Assembly (NCBI GenBank): GCA_944322285.1
Contig: CALUOR010000034.1
Span: 1 to 39,539 of the forward strand
Source: an uncultured Bacteroides sp.
GTDB lineage: Bacteria > Bacteroidota > Bacteroidia > Bacteroidales > Bacteroidaceae
Direction of reading: 5' to 3'
Length of the DNA stretch: 39,539 bases
In this document: positions 1-8,159 of the stretch, one piece after another
How positions within the stretch are numbered: position 1 is the first letter of the stretch
Layout of the letters: every line of letters begins with the position of its first letter
The notes under the pieces: model-generated
Databases searched by the model: none
What the model was told of the DNA's origin: nothing
The model's input: only the letters and a program-made list of their open reading frames with translations
Program-made: the position numbers and the translations under genes

Positions 1-368
1 GCATATACGCCACCACCGAATATATTGAGGCTTTCTTCCGGAACTTGATCCTATCCGAGCATAACGAATTGAAGAACAGGACGATGCTTGTACAGGAATC
101 TTTTCCACAAGAAAGACAAAGTGCAAATGTAATAAATGAGATACCACCAAAGTGCAATATTTGCACTTTGGATTGCACTTTAGAGGAAATGGCGGTACTC
201 AACTTCTTGCGGGAACAGCCCAAAGCCACCCAAAAAGAGATTGCTGCACACATAGGCAAATCTGAGCGGACCGTCAAGACCATCACCGTGAAATTGGTTG
301 AGAAAGGCATTATCGAACGAAAAAACGGCAAAAGGAACGGTTTTTGGGAAATTAAAACAATGGTTTGA
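1..368 (+). CDS. C-terminal part of a winged-helix protein, probably Fic family (5' truncated by window)
   Basis: The reading frame is open from base 3 to the stop at 366-368, so the gene starts outside the window. The first in-frame ATG (about base 45) is internal: the frame already reads IYATTEYIEAFF before it. About the last 60 residues form a winged helix-turn-helix (EEMAVLNFLREQ, then KEIAAHIGKSERTVKTI, then a GFWEI wing). A cysteine-containing linker (KCNICTLDC) precedes it. Winged helices of this kind end many Fic/Doc AMP-transferases and AlbA_2/divergent-AAA proteins in Bacteroidetes. The segment before the linker and the RhuM neighbour make Fic my preferred guess, but the catalytic HPFx(D/E)GNGR motif would be off the window. 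A 9-bp motif repeats four times in the linker DNA (see repeat entry). Confidence 0.6.
   Translation, partial: IYATTEYIEAFFRNLILSEHNELKNRTMLVQESFPQERQSANVINEIPPKCNICTLDCTLEEMAVLNFLREQPKATQKEIAAHIGKSERTVKTITVKLVEKGIIERKNGKRNGFWEIKTMV
118..181. repeat. Cluster of AAAGTGCAA half-sites inside the winged-helix gene
   Basis: AAAGTGCAA occurs at 118-126 and again as the left arm of a palindrome at 147-171 (CCAAAGTGCAA, 3-base loop, TTGCACTTTGG; 11-bp perfect arms). TTGCACTTT occurs once more at 173-181. The cluster encodes the linker ahead of the winged helix. It could be an autoregulatory operator or an inserted palindromic mini-repeat that stays in frame. Confidence 0.7.
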
Positions 369-426
369 ACTGCAAAATTATCGTTGATGGAAGAGAAAGA
401 ACTCAATTAAAAAAAGACTATTTTAT

Positions 427-1443
427 ATGAACGACTCCAAAGGCAACCTCCTCCTCTACCAGACCGAGGACGGACAGACAAAAATAGAAGTCACACTCGC
501 CAATGACACCGTGTGGCTCACCGCCGACCAAATGGCAGAGTTGTTTCAGCGCAATAAATCTACCATTTCGAGGCATATAAAGAACGTGTTTGAGTCCGGA
601 GAATTGAAACCGGATATGGTAGTTGCATTTTTTGCAACTACCACACAGCATGGCGCAATTAAAGGAAAGACCCAAACCCATACTACGGCTTTCTACAATC
701 TCGATATGATTATCAGCGTAGGTTATCGTGTCAATTCCCACCGGGGTGTCCAGTTCCGTATCTGGGCAACACAGGTGTTACGGGAATACCTTATCAAAGG
801 ATTTGCGATGAACGATGACTTGCTGAAACGTGCAGGAGGCGGTAATTATTTCGATGAGCTTCTGAGCCGAATCCGTGATATTCGCTCGTCCGAAAAGGTG
901 TTCTATCGCAAGGTGCTGGAGATTTATGCACTCAGCATCGACTATGACCCCCGGGCAGAGGCTACGCAGATGTTCTTCAAAACCGTACAAAACAAAATGC
1001 ACTTTTCGGCTCACGGACATACGGCGGCAGAAGTTATCTACCAACGGGCGGATGCCAATAAGGATTTTATGGGTTTATCCTCATGGACAGGCGGATTGCC
1101 CAAACGCACAGATGCGGAAATAGCCAAGAATTATCTGTCTCCCGAAGAACTGGATACGCTGAACCGTATTGTCAGTCTGTATCTTGACTTTGCTGAGCTT
1201 CAGGCGCAATCGCATAAGCCGATGTATATGAAGGACTGGATTCAGAAACTGGATGATTTTCTGAGACTCTCCGGCAAAGAACTTCTGACCCATGCCGGAA
1301 CCATCTCCGCAGAGCTTGCCAAGCAGAAAGCGAATCAAGAGTATGACAAGTTCAAGGAACGGACGCAATACGAGCTTTCACCCGTAGAAATCCATTTTCT
1401 TGAAAGTTTTGAGAAAGAGCAGAAAAAGTTGAAAAGGAAATAA
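427..1443 (+). CDS. RhuM (virulence protein) family DNA-binding protein
   Basis: The 338-residue protein has the full RhuM-family layout. An N-terminal helix-turn-helix (about residues 30-52, VWLTADQMAELFQRNKSTIS) is followed by the family core AFFATTTQHG, FYNLDMIISVGYRV and RGVQFRIWATQVL (residues 67-125). A helical C-terminal region includes HTAAEVIYQRAD and KNYLSPEELDTLNRIVSLYLDFAE. The biochemical role of the family is not established; members occur on pathogenicity islands and accessory regions, often near Fic/Doc genes. The gene starts 59 bp after the winged-helix gene on the same strand, so the two may form an operon. An 11-bp inverted repeat lies inside the coding sequence at residues 64-72, where the family is variable. 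Length is normal and the frame is intact. Confidence 0.9.
   Translation: MNDSKGNLLLYQTEDGQTKIEVTLANDTVWLTADQMAELFQRNKSTISRHIKNVFESGELKPDMVVAFFATTTQHGAIKGKTQTHTTAFYNLDMIISVGYRVNSHRGVQFRIWATQVLREYLIKGFAMNDDLLKRAGGGNYFDELLSRIRDIRSSEKVFYRKVLEIYALSIDYDPRAEATQMFFKTVQNKMHFSAHGHTAAEVIYQRADANKDFMGLSSWTGGLPKRTDAEIAKNYLSPEELDTLNRIVSLYLDFAELQAQSHKPMYMKDWIQKLDDFLRLSGKELLTHAGTISAELAKQKANQEYDKFKERTQYELSPVEIHFLESFEKEQKKLKRK
617..643. repeat. 27-bp palindrome inside rhuM
   Basis: TGGTAGTTGCA at 617-627 and TGCAACTACCA at 633-643 are perfect 11-bp inverted arms around five T residues. The palindrome encodes the MVVAFFATT segment of RhuM. It may be a mini-inverted repeat accommodated in frame, or an operator. 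Confidence 0.75.
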
Positions 1444-1462
1444 CAGAGATTAGGAAATAGAA

Positions 1463-1531
1463 TTTTACAGTATCAACAAAATACAAATGATACTGTAAAA
1501 AGCAAGAATGATACTGTAAATGATACTGAAA
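1463..1531. repeat. Inverted plus direct TGATACTGTAAA repeats after rhuM
   Basis: TTTTACAGTATCA (1463-1475) is a perfect inverted copy of TGATACTGTAAAA (1488-1500). Two further direct copies follow at 1509-1520 and, slightly degenerate, at 1521-1531. In the rhuM frame, downstream of its stop, the repeats read NDTVKSKNDTVNDTE. This resembles, as far as I remember, NDTV linker repeats ahead of winged helices in some Bacteroidetes AlbA_2-type proteins. The hairpin could also act as an operator or weak terminator; there is no strong T-run. Confidence 0.75.
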
Positions 1532-1547
1532 CATTTCACAAAGAACA

Positions 1548-2138
1548 ATGAGAACCACAAAAATCCTTTTCCTCCACGGCTTCTTTGCTTCGGGCAGTTG
1601 CATACCTGCCCAAGCGTTGAAGCAAGCATTCGCAGACAGAGCGAAAGTCCTCACGCCCGACCTTCCACTTCATCCTCGCGAAGCATTGACATTTATTACA
1701 AGTCTTTGTGAGCGTGAGCATCCCAATGTATTGATGGGCAATAGCAACGGTTCTTTCTTGGCACAAATAGTGGCATCACGTTTGAGAATACCTGCCCTGT
1801 TGGGCAATCCCCATTTTGAAATGACCCGTTTCCTTTCCGAACGCATTGGAGCGCATAAGTATAAATCACCACGAGCCGACGGACGGCAACATTTCGTGAT
1901 AGACCAACTGCTGATAGACGAGTTTGCCGGCATACAAGCCCATCAATGGGATGATTGCCATCCGGAAATGACCGACCACATTGGGGGACTATTTGGAGAA
2001 AATGACCATTTGGCTCACTTTGAACCATTGTTCTTGCAACATTATACTCATGCTTATCACTTTCCCGGTGCCCATACACCTACAGCGGAGGTGGTACAGG
2101 AGTATTATGTGCCGCTGGTAGAAAGGCTCATAGAATAA
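1548..2138 (+). CDS. Small alpha/beta hydrolase (YqiA-like esterase)
   Basis: The 196-residue protein is a minimal alpha/beta hydrolase. It starts with beta1 and LHGFFAS (residues 9-15), which forms the oxyanion-hole region. The nucleophile elbow is GNSNG (residues 64-68, Ser66), the likely acid is Asp153 in GENDHLAHF, and the likely catalytic histidine is His176 in FPGAHTPT. Length and order match the YqiA/UPF0227 esterases. The substrate cannot be read from the sequence. The gene follows rhuM by 104 bp of repeat-bearing DNA on the same strand. It may be a third member of the accessory cluster or an unrelated gene next to it. Confidence 0.82.
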   Translation: MRTTKILFLHGFFASGSCIPAQALKQAFADRAKVLTPDLPLHPREALTFITSLCEREHPNVLMGNSNGSFLAQIVASRLRIPALLGNPHFEMTRFLSERIGAHKYKSPRADGRQHFVIDQLLIDEFAGIQAHQWDDCHPEMTDHIGGLFGENDHLAHFEPLFLQHYTHAYHFPGAHTPTAEVVQEYYVPLVERLIE

Positions 2139-2142
2139 GAGA

Positions 2143-2215
2143 GACTGTGTCAAAACGGAAAAGGATAATCTAAAAAATAATAAATTGTCAGTCGCCTTTT
2201 TATCTTGACACACCC
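2143..2215. mobile_element. Possible MITE or IS remnant with TGTGTCAA ends
   Basis: GACTGTGTCAAAA (2143-2155) and the inverse of TCTTGACACACCC (2203-2215) match at 10 of 13 positions and face each other about 47 bp apart. The ends resemble insertion-sequence terminal repeats, but there is no transposase. No target-site duplication was established. It lies immediately after the hydrolase stop. Confidence 0.35.
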
Positions 2216-2451
2216 TACTTGAATTTAATATGTCCTTTACAAAATTCTCTACTTCAAAACAATCTCCTCAAATCCATCGAAAGAAATTCGCCCGAATAAA
2301 CCGCGCCCAACTCGAAGGTTTAGCGGAGCAGGGCAAACTTGCTAATCGGCGTATCCATCAGAATGTCTTTATTGATGGTCGCCTCAATGATGGCCGACTG
2401 GATGAACTTCCGTGGCTCTTTCATCCTATCCGTTATTACCTGATATTCAGC
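2216..2451. other. Interval with a short orphan reading frame, possible gene remnant
   Basis: No gene can be supported here. On the minus strand the frame that continues past the GH127 stop stays open for about 43 codons (EYQVITDRMKEPRKF, IIEATINKDILMDT) to a stop at 2320-2322. It looks protein-like but I cannot assign it to a family. It could be a remnant of another gene's C-terminus, and the adjacent terminal-repeat remnant fits past rearrangement. A plus-strand frame over the same bases (2230-2499) looks like its shadow. Confidence 0.3.
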
Positions 2452-4881
2452 TCACCTTACCTTCCACTCGAGAACTCCTCCCGAAGCGTCTTTCTGTAGC
2501 TGGGCTTCTATCTTCAGGCCGGTGGTTTTTATCGGCTCGAAGTCGAGGCTGTTGTAGCAATCCTTCTGCACGGTATAGGGCGAGAGGGCTTTGACCGGTT
2601 GCCAAGTATCGTCTTGCTTATAGTAGAGCTTCCAGGAAACGGGTACGCGGAAGTTGCCGTCATAGTGGTCAAAGTCCAGCCAATAGACTTGTACGTTGGC
2701 TACTTCGTAGGGCTGGTCGAAGGTGTAGGCGATGGATTCGCGAGTGCCTTTCTTCAGCCACCAATAGAAGTAGGGCTTGGAAGTGTCGGACGAGCTGGCC
2801 GGCTCCCACTGGTCGTTGACGCCCCATGCATAGGCGAATGTGGCCGCCGATTGGGGTGCATCCTTCTGTATAGGTGCCTGTATCATCCACGTCTGTGCCC
2901 GGCTGGCTATCGTAGGTTGGGGTGTTGGACGGGCTTTGTCGGCAGAGGCGGGTATCCATACGGCCATTTGGTCGGCTCCGCGGTTATTCCATACGGAGTA
3001 GGGGATGGCCACAAAGGGCACTTCGGTCGGTTCTCCCTGTGCGCTCACTTCGTAGGCGGTGCCGGTCAGCTTGACCACACCATTCAGCAGGTTGGCATCG
3101 TAGGTGGCTTGAATGGGCGTACCATCGGGGATGAACTTGTTGAACACGGTGCTGTCCGCCTGGTCTTTCCCTTCCAGACAATAGACGATGGGGCCTCGCT
3201 CGATGGCCAGCTTGCCTTGGTCGTCTTGCACGTGGGCGTTGGCTTGGATGCGACGCACGGGCATGGGAAACGTAAGGGAGATTTCATCACCTGCTTGCCA
3301 GGAGCGTACAAGGGTGGCATAGCCGTCTATCAACTGGGCTAATTGCTTTTTCCCGTTGACGGTCAACTGATAATCGGGTGCTTGGTCGGTGAACGTATAG
3401 AGGTCGGATGGCACGGGATTCTCTTGTGCCCATCCGGGAATGCGCAGGCGGATGGCAAACTCCTGGGCCGTTTCCGGCTGTATATTCAGTACAATCTTCC
3501 CATCCCAAGGGTATTGGGTGGTTTGGCGGATTTTTACCACGTTATCTGTTGTTTTCAGTGTGGCGTCTCCCTGTATGTACAGGTTGACATAGAGGTCATT
3601 GCCTTGGGTGGCATACATGTAGTTGGGGACGGATGCCATGAAGCGGGTGATGTTGCCCGGGCAGCAGGCACACCCGAACCAAGCCTGCCGCTCGTGTTGA
3701 CCCATCGACTCCAACGGATTGTCGTAGAAGAAACGGTCTCCGCTAAGCGATACGCCGGAGAGGACACCGTTGTACAAGGCACGCTCCAACACATCTTCGT
3801 ATTGGGATTCTCCCGTGGCCAGGAACATGCGGTGATTCCAATACACGTTGGCGATGGCCGCGCACGTCTCGCAATAAGCCGTATGATTATGTAGCTCGTA
3901 ATCGGGGCCGAAACCTTCTCCCTGTGCCCGCGAGCCCATGCCTCCGGTGATGTAGAGCTTGCGCGACACCAAGTTCGTCCATATCCGCTGGAGAGCGTGG
4001 AAGTAGGCGGTGTCGTGCGTCAAGGCGGCTACATCGGCCACACCAGAGTAAAGGTAGCCGGCCCTTACGGCATGTCCCACAATCTCGTCTTGCTCAAGGA
4101 TGGGCTTATGGTCCTGGCTATATTCGCTCAAGGCATGTCCGTCTGTGCCCCGTCCGGTTTCTTCGATGAAGTATTTGGCTGTTTTCAGGTATTGTTCGTT
4201 GCCCGTCACCTTGTATAGTTTGGCCAAAGCCATCTCTACAATCGGGTGTCCGGAGGGTACGTGTTTTTGTCCCTCGCCGGGACCGAAAACCTGGCACACG
4301 AGGTCGGCGTTTTTGATGGCTACATCCAGCAAGGTGCGCTTGCCCGTGGCGCGATAGTGAGCCACGGCGGCTTCATACAAGTGGCCGGAGTTGTAAAGCT
4401 CATGGCTGTTTATTTTCTCCCATTTGTGTGTGCCCCACCATCCTGAAAGCCGGGTACATCGGTTGGTGACGCATGTGGTCAAATACCCGTCAGGCTCTTG
4501 GGCGGCGGCTATGAGGGCAATGACGCTATCCAGATAGGCATCCAAAGCCTGGTCGTACTTCACGGCCAGCGAGTAAGAAGCTCCCTCGATAATCTTGTAC
4601 GGGTCGGTGTCATCGAAAGAGAAATCGCCCCGATGCTCGCCTCTCTTCAATCCGCCGGCAATGGCAAAGTTATCGAAACGTCCGTTCTCGCATTCCCGAA
4701 AGGCAGAGGGAATAGATACGGTGCGGTTGATTTCCACACGGGGTTTCCAGAAGTCATCGTCCAGATGCACTTGCGTGAAGCTGACTTCTTGGATGGGGGC
4801 ATCCGGTTTTGTGTACGTGTGGCAGGCGGACAGGCTCACGCCCATCAGCAAGCCCGCCAAGGCAGATTGAATACTTCTCAT
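2452..4881 (-). CDS. GH127 family lipoprotein, probable beta-L-arabinofuranosidase
   Basis: This 809-residue protein belongs to glycoside hydrolase family 127 (former DUF1680). The zinc/nucleophile cysteine set is present: ETC at residues 338-340 and CACC at 404-407, followed by PGNITR. In the Bifidobacterium enzyme HypBA1 the corresponding residues are Glu338, Cys340, Cys417 and Cys418. The start at 4881 gives a lipoprotein signal (MRSIQSALAGLLMGVSLSAC, lipid on Cys20). A longer frame exists upstream (TTG at 4941) but it would begin inside the promoter. The last 100 residues (YTFDQPYEVANVQVYWLDFD onward) look like a discoidin/CBM32-type beta-sandwich. The enzyme probably trims terminal arabinofuranosyl residues from plant glycans at the cell surface or in the periplasm. 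No SusC/SusD pair lies next to it. Confidence 0.9.
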   Translation of the reverse strand: MRSIQSALAGLLMGVSLSACHTYTKPDAPIQEVSFTQVHLDDDFWKPRVEINRTVSIPSAFRECENGRFDNFAIAGGLKRGEHRGDFSFDDTDPYKIIEGASYSLAVKYDQALDAYLDSVIALIAAAQEPDGYLTTCVTNRCTRLSGWWGTHKWEKINSHELYNSGHLYEAAVAHYRATGKRTLLDVAIKNADLVCQVFGPGEGQKHVPSGHPIVEMALAKLYKVTGNEQYLKTAKYFIEETGRGTDGHALSEYSQDHKPILEQDEIVGHAVRAGYLYSGVADVAALTHDTAYFHALQRIWTNLVSRKLYITGGMGSRAQGEGFGPDYELHNHTAYCETCAAIANVYWNHRMFLATGESQYEDVLERALYNGVLSGVSLSGDRFFYDNPLESMGQHERQAWFGCACCPGNITRFMASVPNYMYATQGNDLYVNLYIQGDATLKTTDNVVKIRQTTQYPWDGKIVLNIQPETAQEFAIRLRIPGWAQENPVPSDLYTFTDQAPDYQLTVNGKKQLAQLIDGYATLVRSWQAGDEISLTFPMPVRRIQANAHVQDDQGKLAIERGPIVYCLEGKDQADSTVFNKFIPDGTPIQATYDANLLNGVVKLTGTAYEVSAQGEPTEVPFVAIPYSVWNNRGADQMAVWIPASADKARPTPQPTIASRAQTWMIQAPIQKDAPQSAATFAYAWGVNDQWEPASSSDTSKPYFYWWLKKGTRESIAYTFDQPYEVANVQVYWLDFDHYDGNFRVPVSWKLYYKQDDTWQPVKALSPYTVQKDCYNSLDFEPIKTTGLKIEAQLQKDASGGVLEWKVR

Positions 4882-4910
4882 AAGGTGTTTCCGTTTAAAA
4901 ATGATTTTCG

Positions 4911-4942
4911 CAAATTTAGGGAGAAAAAGCTGAATATACAAA
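4911..4942 (-). promoter_or_regulatory. Bacteroides-type promoter of the GH127 gene
   Basis: On the minus strand TTTG (4942-4939) and TAAATTTG (4918-4911) are separated by 20 bp. This fits the Bacteroides -33/-7 consensus TTTG ... TAnnTTTG. Transcription would start near 4904, just before the ATG at 4881, which supports the shorter start. Confidence 0.75.
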
Positions 4943-4964
4943 TCTATTTTACAATTGGAATTTG

Positions 4965-4972
4965 TACTTTTG
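4965..4972 (+). promoter_or_regulatory. -7 box of murF (TACTTTTG)
   Basis: TACTTTTG fits TAnnTTTG and ends 18 bp before the murF ATG, which implies a very short leader. No good -33 TTTG is seen at the expected distance. Confidence 0.5.
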
Positions 4973-4990
4973 CCGGGAAAATGAGAGAAT

Positions 4991-6292
4991 ATGAAGATAG
5001 AAAACCTTTACGACCTCTTCCGCCAATGCGAGGGAGGAGTTACGACCGATAGCCGTCATTGTCCGCCCCGTTCATTGTTCGTGGCATTGAAGGGCGACAC
5101 CTTTGACGGGAACCGCTTTGCGTCCAAAGCCTTGGAGGCCGGATGCGCTTATGCCGTGGTGGACGATCCGTCCGTGATACCCGCAGGCGATATTCGTTAC
5201 CTGCTTACGGATAATTGCCTGCTGACTCTTCAAACCTTGGCGCGCATCCATCGCCGGACGTTGGGCACACGCATCTTAGGCATTACGGGCACTAACGGGA
5301 AGACCACGACCAAAGAACTGATAGCCAGTGTGCTGAGGACGCGTTATAACCTGCTCTACACCGAAGGAAATCTGAACAACCACATCGGTGTGCCACTCAC
5401 CTTATTACGCCTGAAGCCCGAACACGAGCTGGCGGTGGTAGAGATGGGCGCCAGTCATCCGGGGGACATCAAGGAGTTAGTGGACATCGCCGAGCCAGAC
5501 ATGGGACTTATCACCAACGTGGGCAAGGCGCACTTGGAAGGCTTCGGCTCCTTCGAGGGCGTGATGCGCACCAAAGGCGAGTTATATGATTTTCTCCGCA
5601 CCCGTCCGCAAGCCTTCATTTTCCTGCATGCGGACAATCCTTATTTGCAGAAGATGGCGGAAGGCCTTTCCTGCGTGACCTACGGAAGCGGGGAGGGGGC
5701 CTCTGTTCAAGGGCGAATGACCGGTTGTTCACCTTTCCTTGACTTTGTTTGGCGGAAGCGGGGTCAATCTTTGGCGCATCCCGTGTCAACGCGCCTGATA
5801 GGCAGCTACAACTTGCCCAACGTCTTGGCCGCCGTGGCCGTGGGTGATTATTTCGGGGTAGATGCCGATGGGATAGACAAGGCTTTGTCCGAGTACACCC
5901 CGCAAAACAACCGTTCCCAACTGAAGCGTACGGCGGATAACACCCTCATCATAGACGCTTACAATGCCAACCCCACCAGCATGATGGCGGCTCTCGCCAA
6001 CTTCCGCCAAATGGAAGCACCGCACAAAGCCGTTATCTTAGGCGATATGCGTGAGTTGGGCAAAGATAGCCTGGACGAGCATCGTAAGATTGTGGACTAT
6101 CTGCAAATGTGTGGCTTTGAGCAAGTTTTCTTGGTAGGCGACCAGTTCGGGGCTATTCCTTCGCCTTACGCCGTTTATCCCGATGCTCCGGCCTTAATCG
6201 CCCACTTGCAGGCACAAAAGCCCACCGGCATGACCCTTTTGATAAAAGGCTCCAACGGCATCCACCTGAATACGGTGGTAGATTATTTATAA
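4991..6292 (+). CDS. murF: UDP-N-acetylmuramoyl-tripeptide--D-alanyl-D-alanine ligase MurF
   Basis: MurF adds the D-Ala-D-Ala dipeptide to the UDP-MurNAc-tripeptide, the last cytoplasmic step of peptidoglycan precursor synthesis. At 433 residues the length is normal. The N-terminal substrate domain (TTDSRH at 18-23, FVALKGDTFDGNRF) is followed by the Mur-ligase P-loop GTNGKTTTK (100-108). Then come NLNNHIGVPLTLL, the VEMGASHPGDI and ITNVGKAHLEGFGS metal/ATP motifs, and the C-terminal domain with DAYNANPTSM and ILGDMRELG. The gene stands apart from a dcw cluster. Its 3' end overlaps the convergent VanZ-like gene by 10 bp. Confidence 0.96.
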   Translation: MKIENLYDLFRQCEGGVTTDSRHCPPRSLFVALKGDTFDGNRFASKALEAGCAYAVVDDPSVIPAGDIRYLLTDNCLLTLQTLARIHRRTLGTRILGITGTNGKTTTKELIASVLRTRYNLLYTEGNLNNHIGVPLTLLRLKPEHELAVVEMGASHPGDIKELVDIAEPDMGLITNVGKAHLEGFGSFEGVMRTKGELYDFLRTRPQAFIFLHADNPYLQKMAEGLSCVTYGSGEGASVQGRMTGCSPFLDFVWRKRGQSLAHPVSTRLIGSYNLPNVLAAVAVGDYFGVDADGIDKALSEYTPQNNRSQLKRTADNTLIIDAYNANPTSMMAALANFRQMEAPHKAVILGDMRELGKDSLDEHRKIVDYLQMCGFEQVFLVGDQFGAIPSPYAVYPDAPALIAHLQAQKPTGMTLLIKGSNGIHLNTVVDYL

Positions 6293-6678
6293 CCTTTTGC
6301 CCACTTGCGGGTCAACAGATACCGGCCCACAAGCGAGGCAAGCAGGGCACCCGTGGTGTTGGCGGCAAAATCCAGCCAGTCGCCTCCCCGGTAGGTGGTG
6401 CAATACTCTTGCAACAACTCTATCGCCCCGCTAAACAGGACGGGGCAGAGCAGGGCGCCTATCCAAGCGTGCCACAAGGGAGCGTGTGTCTTCCGGTGTG
6501 CGCGTATGAACTCCAGCCACAACATGCCCGACAAGCCGAAGTACATGCACACATGCACCACCTTGTCCATGCCGGGGATGGAGCCAATGTCCGTCTGGGG
6601 TGGCTTGAAGAAAGACAAGTAGATAACCGCCAGGATGATGCAGATAGATACCGGATATTGTCTGATGTAGCGAATCAT
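6283..6678 (-). CDS. VanZ-like integral membrane protein
   Basis: The 131-residue protein has about four hydrophobic segments (near residues 7-23, 43-56, 69-88 and 105-122). It carries the VanZ-family signatures DKVVHVCMYFGLSG and ELLQEYCTTYRGGDWLDFAANTTGALLA. VanZ homologues are widespread; the prototype gives low-level teicoplanin resistance in enterococci, and most chromosomal homologues have no known role. The gene is convergent with murF and overlaps it by 10 bp. It is divergent from the transporter gene, sharing a 101-bp intergenic region. Confidence 0.85.
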   Translation of the reverse strand: MIRYIRQYPVSICIILAVIYLSFFKPPQTDIGSIPGMDKVVHVCMYFGLSGMLWLEFIRAHRKTHAPLWHAWIGALLCPVLFSGAIELLQEYCTTYRGGDWLDFAANTTGALLASLVGRYLLTRKWAKGYK

Positions 6679-6705
6679 AGCTAATTATTTTCTCTAAATG
6701 TAGGG

Positions 6706-6733
6706 CAAAAGTAGGAAATATTTTCTATATTTG
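6706..6733. promoter_or_regulatory. Divergent -7 boxes for the VanZ-like and transporter genes
   Basis: TACTTTTG on the minus strand (6713-6706) lies 27 bp before the VanZ-like start. TATATTTG on the plus strand (6726-6733) lies 46 bp before the transporter start. Both fit TAnnTTTG. Neither has a clear -33 TTTG at the usual distance. Confidence 0.5.
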
Positions 6734-6779
6734 CGCCATTTCCTAACGATTCGTAACAAAATGTAAGAAGAATATTCGT

Positions 6780-8150
6780 ATGACAGCAAAAAACAACAGG
6801 GCCAACTTTGGCAGCAAATTGGGCGTAATTCTCGCTTCGGCCGGTTCGGCGGTAGGCTTAGGCAACATCTGGCGTTTCCCTTACGAGACGGGTGAGCACG
6901 GGGGAGCGGCTTTTATACTTATTTATATAGCTTGTGTATTGTTCTTCGGCATTCCCATCATGGTGGCGGAGTTTTCCATTGGCAGACGTTCACGCTCCAA
7001 TACGGCGCGGGCTTATCAGATATTGGCGCCCGGCACGCCATGGAAATGGGTAGGACGTATGGGTGTGTTGGCAGGCTTCCTGATATTGGGGTATTATTCC
7101 GTGGTGGCGGGCTGGACGCTCGACTACATCGTGCAGGCGGCTACCAACAGCTTTGCCGGGCAGTCGGCCGATGGCTTTATTCATGCGTTCAACGGCTTTG
7201 TGCAACATCCCTGGTTGCCTGCATTCTGGATGTTGGTGTTTATGCTGATGACTCACTTTATTGTGGTAAAAGGGGTGGAGAAGGGCATTGAGAGGTCGTC
7301 CAAAATCATGATGCCGATGCTGTTCATTATCCTGCTGGTGCTGGCAGGATGTGCCATCTCTTTGCCCGGTTCGGGAAGCGGCCTTAAATTCCTGTTGATG
7401 CCCGACTTCAGCAAGCTGAATGCCGACGCGCTGCTGAGTGCCATGGGGCAGACTTTCTTCTCGCTCAGTGTAGGTATGGGGTGCCTGTGTACATATGCTT
7501 CTTATTTCCGTAAGGATGTCAATCTGCCCAAGACGGCGCTGAATGTGGGGCTTATTGATACTTCGGTGGCGGTATTGTCGGGGCTTATTATCTTTCCGGC
7601 GGCGTTTGCGGTAGGTATCCAGCCCGATGCCGGTCCCAGCTTGCTGTTTATCACCTTGCCCAATGTCTTTCAGCAGGCTTTTGGCAGTTTGCCTTGGCTG
7701 GCGGTGCTTTTGTCCGTCATGTTTTATGTGTTGTTAGCCTTGGCGGCTCTCACTTCTACCATCTCCTTGCATGAGGTCGTAACGGCTTATTTGCACGAAG
7801 AGTTTAACATGACACGGCGCAAGGCGGCTATTCTTGTGACCGTTGGCTGCTCTATCCTTGGTGTACTGAGTTCGCTCTCGTTGGGTCTGGGCAAGGAGTT
7901 GACTATCTTTGGCATGACCTTGTTTGACTTCTTCGATTATCTGACGGCCAAAATTATGCTCCCCTTGGGCGGCTTTTTCATTGCCATCTTCACCGGCTGG
8001 TTTCTGGATAAGCGCATTGTGCGGGAAGAGGTCAGCAATAACGGCTCGCTGAAGATGTGGATATACCGTTCGTGGCTGTTTTTGCTGAAGTTTGTTGCGC
8101 CGATAGGCATTGCGTTTATCTTCATCAACGAGTTGGGACTGCTGAAATAA
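6780..8150 (+). CDS. Sodium-dependent transporter, NSS (SNF) family
   Basis: The 456-residue polytopic protein has the neurotransmitter:sodium symporter fold. Its first helix carries the sodium and substrate motif GSAVGLGNIWRFPY (about residues 22-35). MVAEFSIGRRSRSN follows near 61-74. The third-sodium/unwound-helix region reads FFSLSVGMGCLCTYASYF. Bacterial members (LeuT, TnaT, MhsT) import amino acids with sodium across the inner membrane. The substrate here cannot be told. The frame ends 9 bp before the HhH gene, so the two are probably co-transcribed. Confidence 0.93.
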   Translation: MTAKNNRANFGSKLGVILASAGSAVGLGNIWRFPYETGEHGGAAFILIYIACVLFFGIPIMVAEFSIGRRSRSNTARAYQILAPGTPWKWVGRMGVLAGFLILGYYSVVAGWTLDYIVQAATNSFAGQSADGFIHAFNGFVQHPWLPAFWMLVFMLMTHFIVVKGVEKGIERSSKIMMPMLFIILLVLAGCAISLPGSGSGLKFLLMPDFSKLNADALLSAMGQTFFSLSVGMGCLCTYASYFRKDVNLPKTALNVGLIDTSVAVLSGLIIFPAAFAVGIQPDAGPSLLFITLPNVFQQAFGSLPWLAVLLSVMFYVLLALAALTSTISLHEVVTAYLHEEFNMTRRKAAILVTVGCSILGVLSSLSLGLGKELTIFGMTLFDFFDYLTAKIMLPLGGFFIAIFTGWFLDKRIVREEVSNNGSLKMWIYRSWLFLLKFVAPIGIAFIFINELGLLK

Positions 8151-8159
8151 TACGCTTTT

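Noticed and set aside
2599-3342. 247-codon plus-strand frame across the GH127 gene
   Set aside because: It is antisense to the well-supported GH127 catalytic and C-terminal regions and has no recognisable domain.
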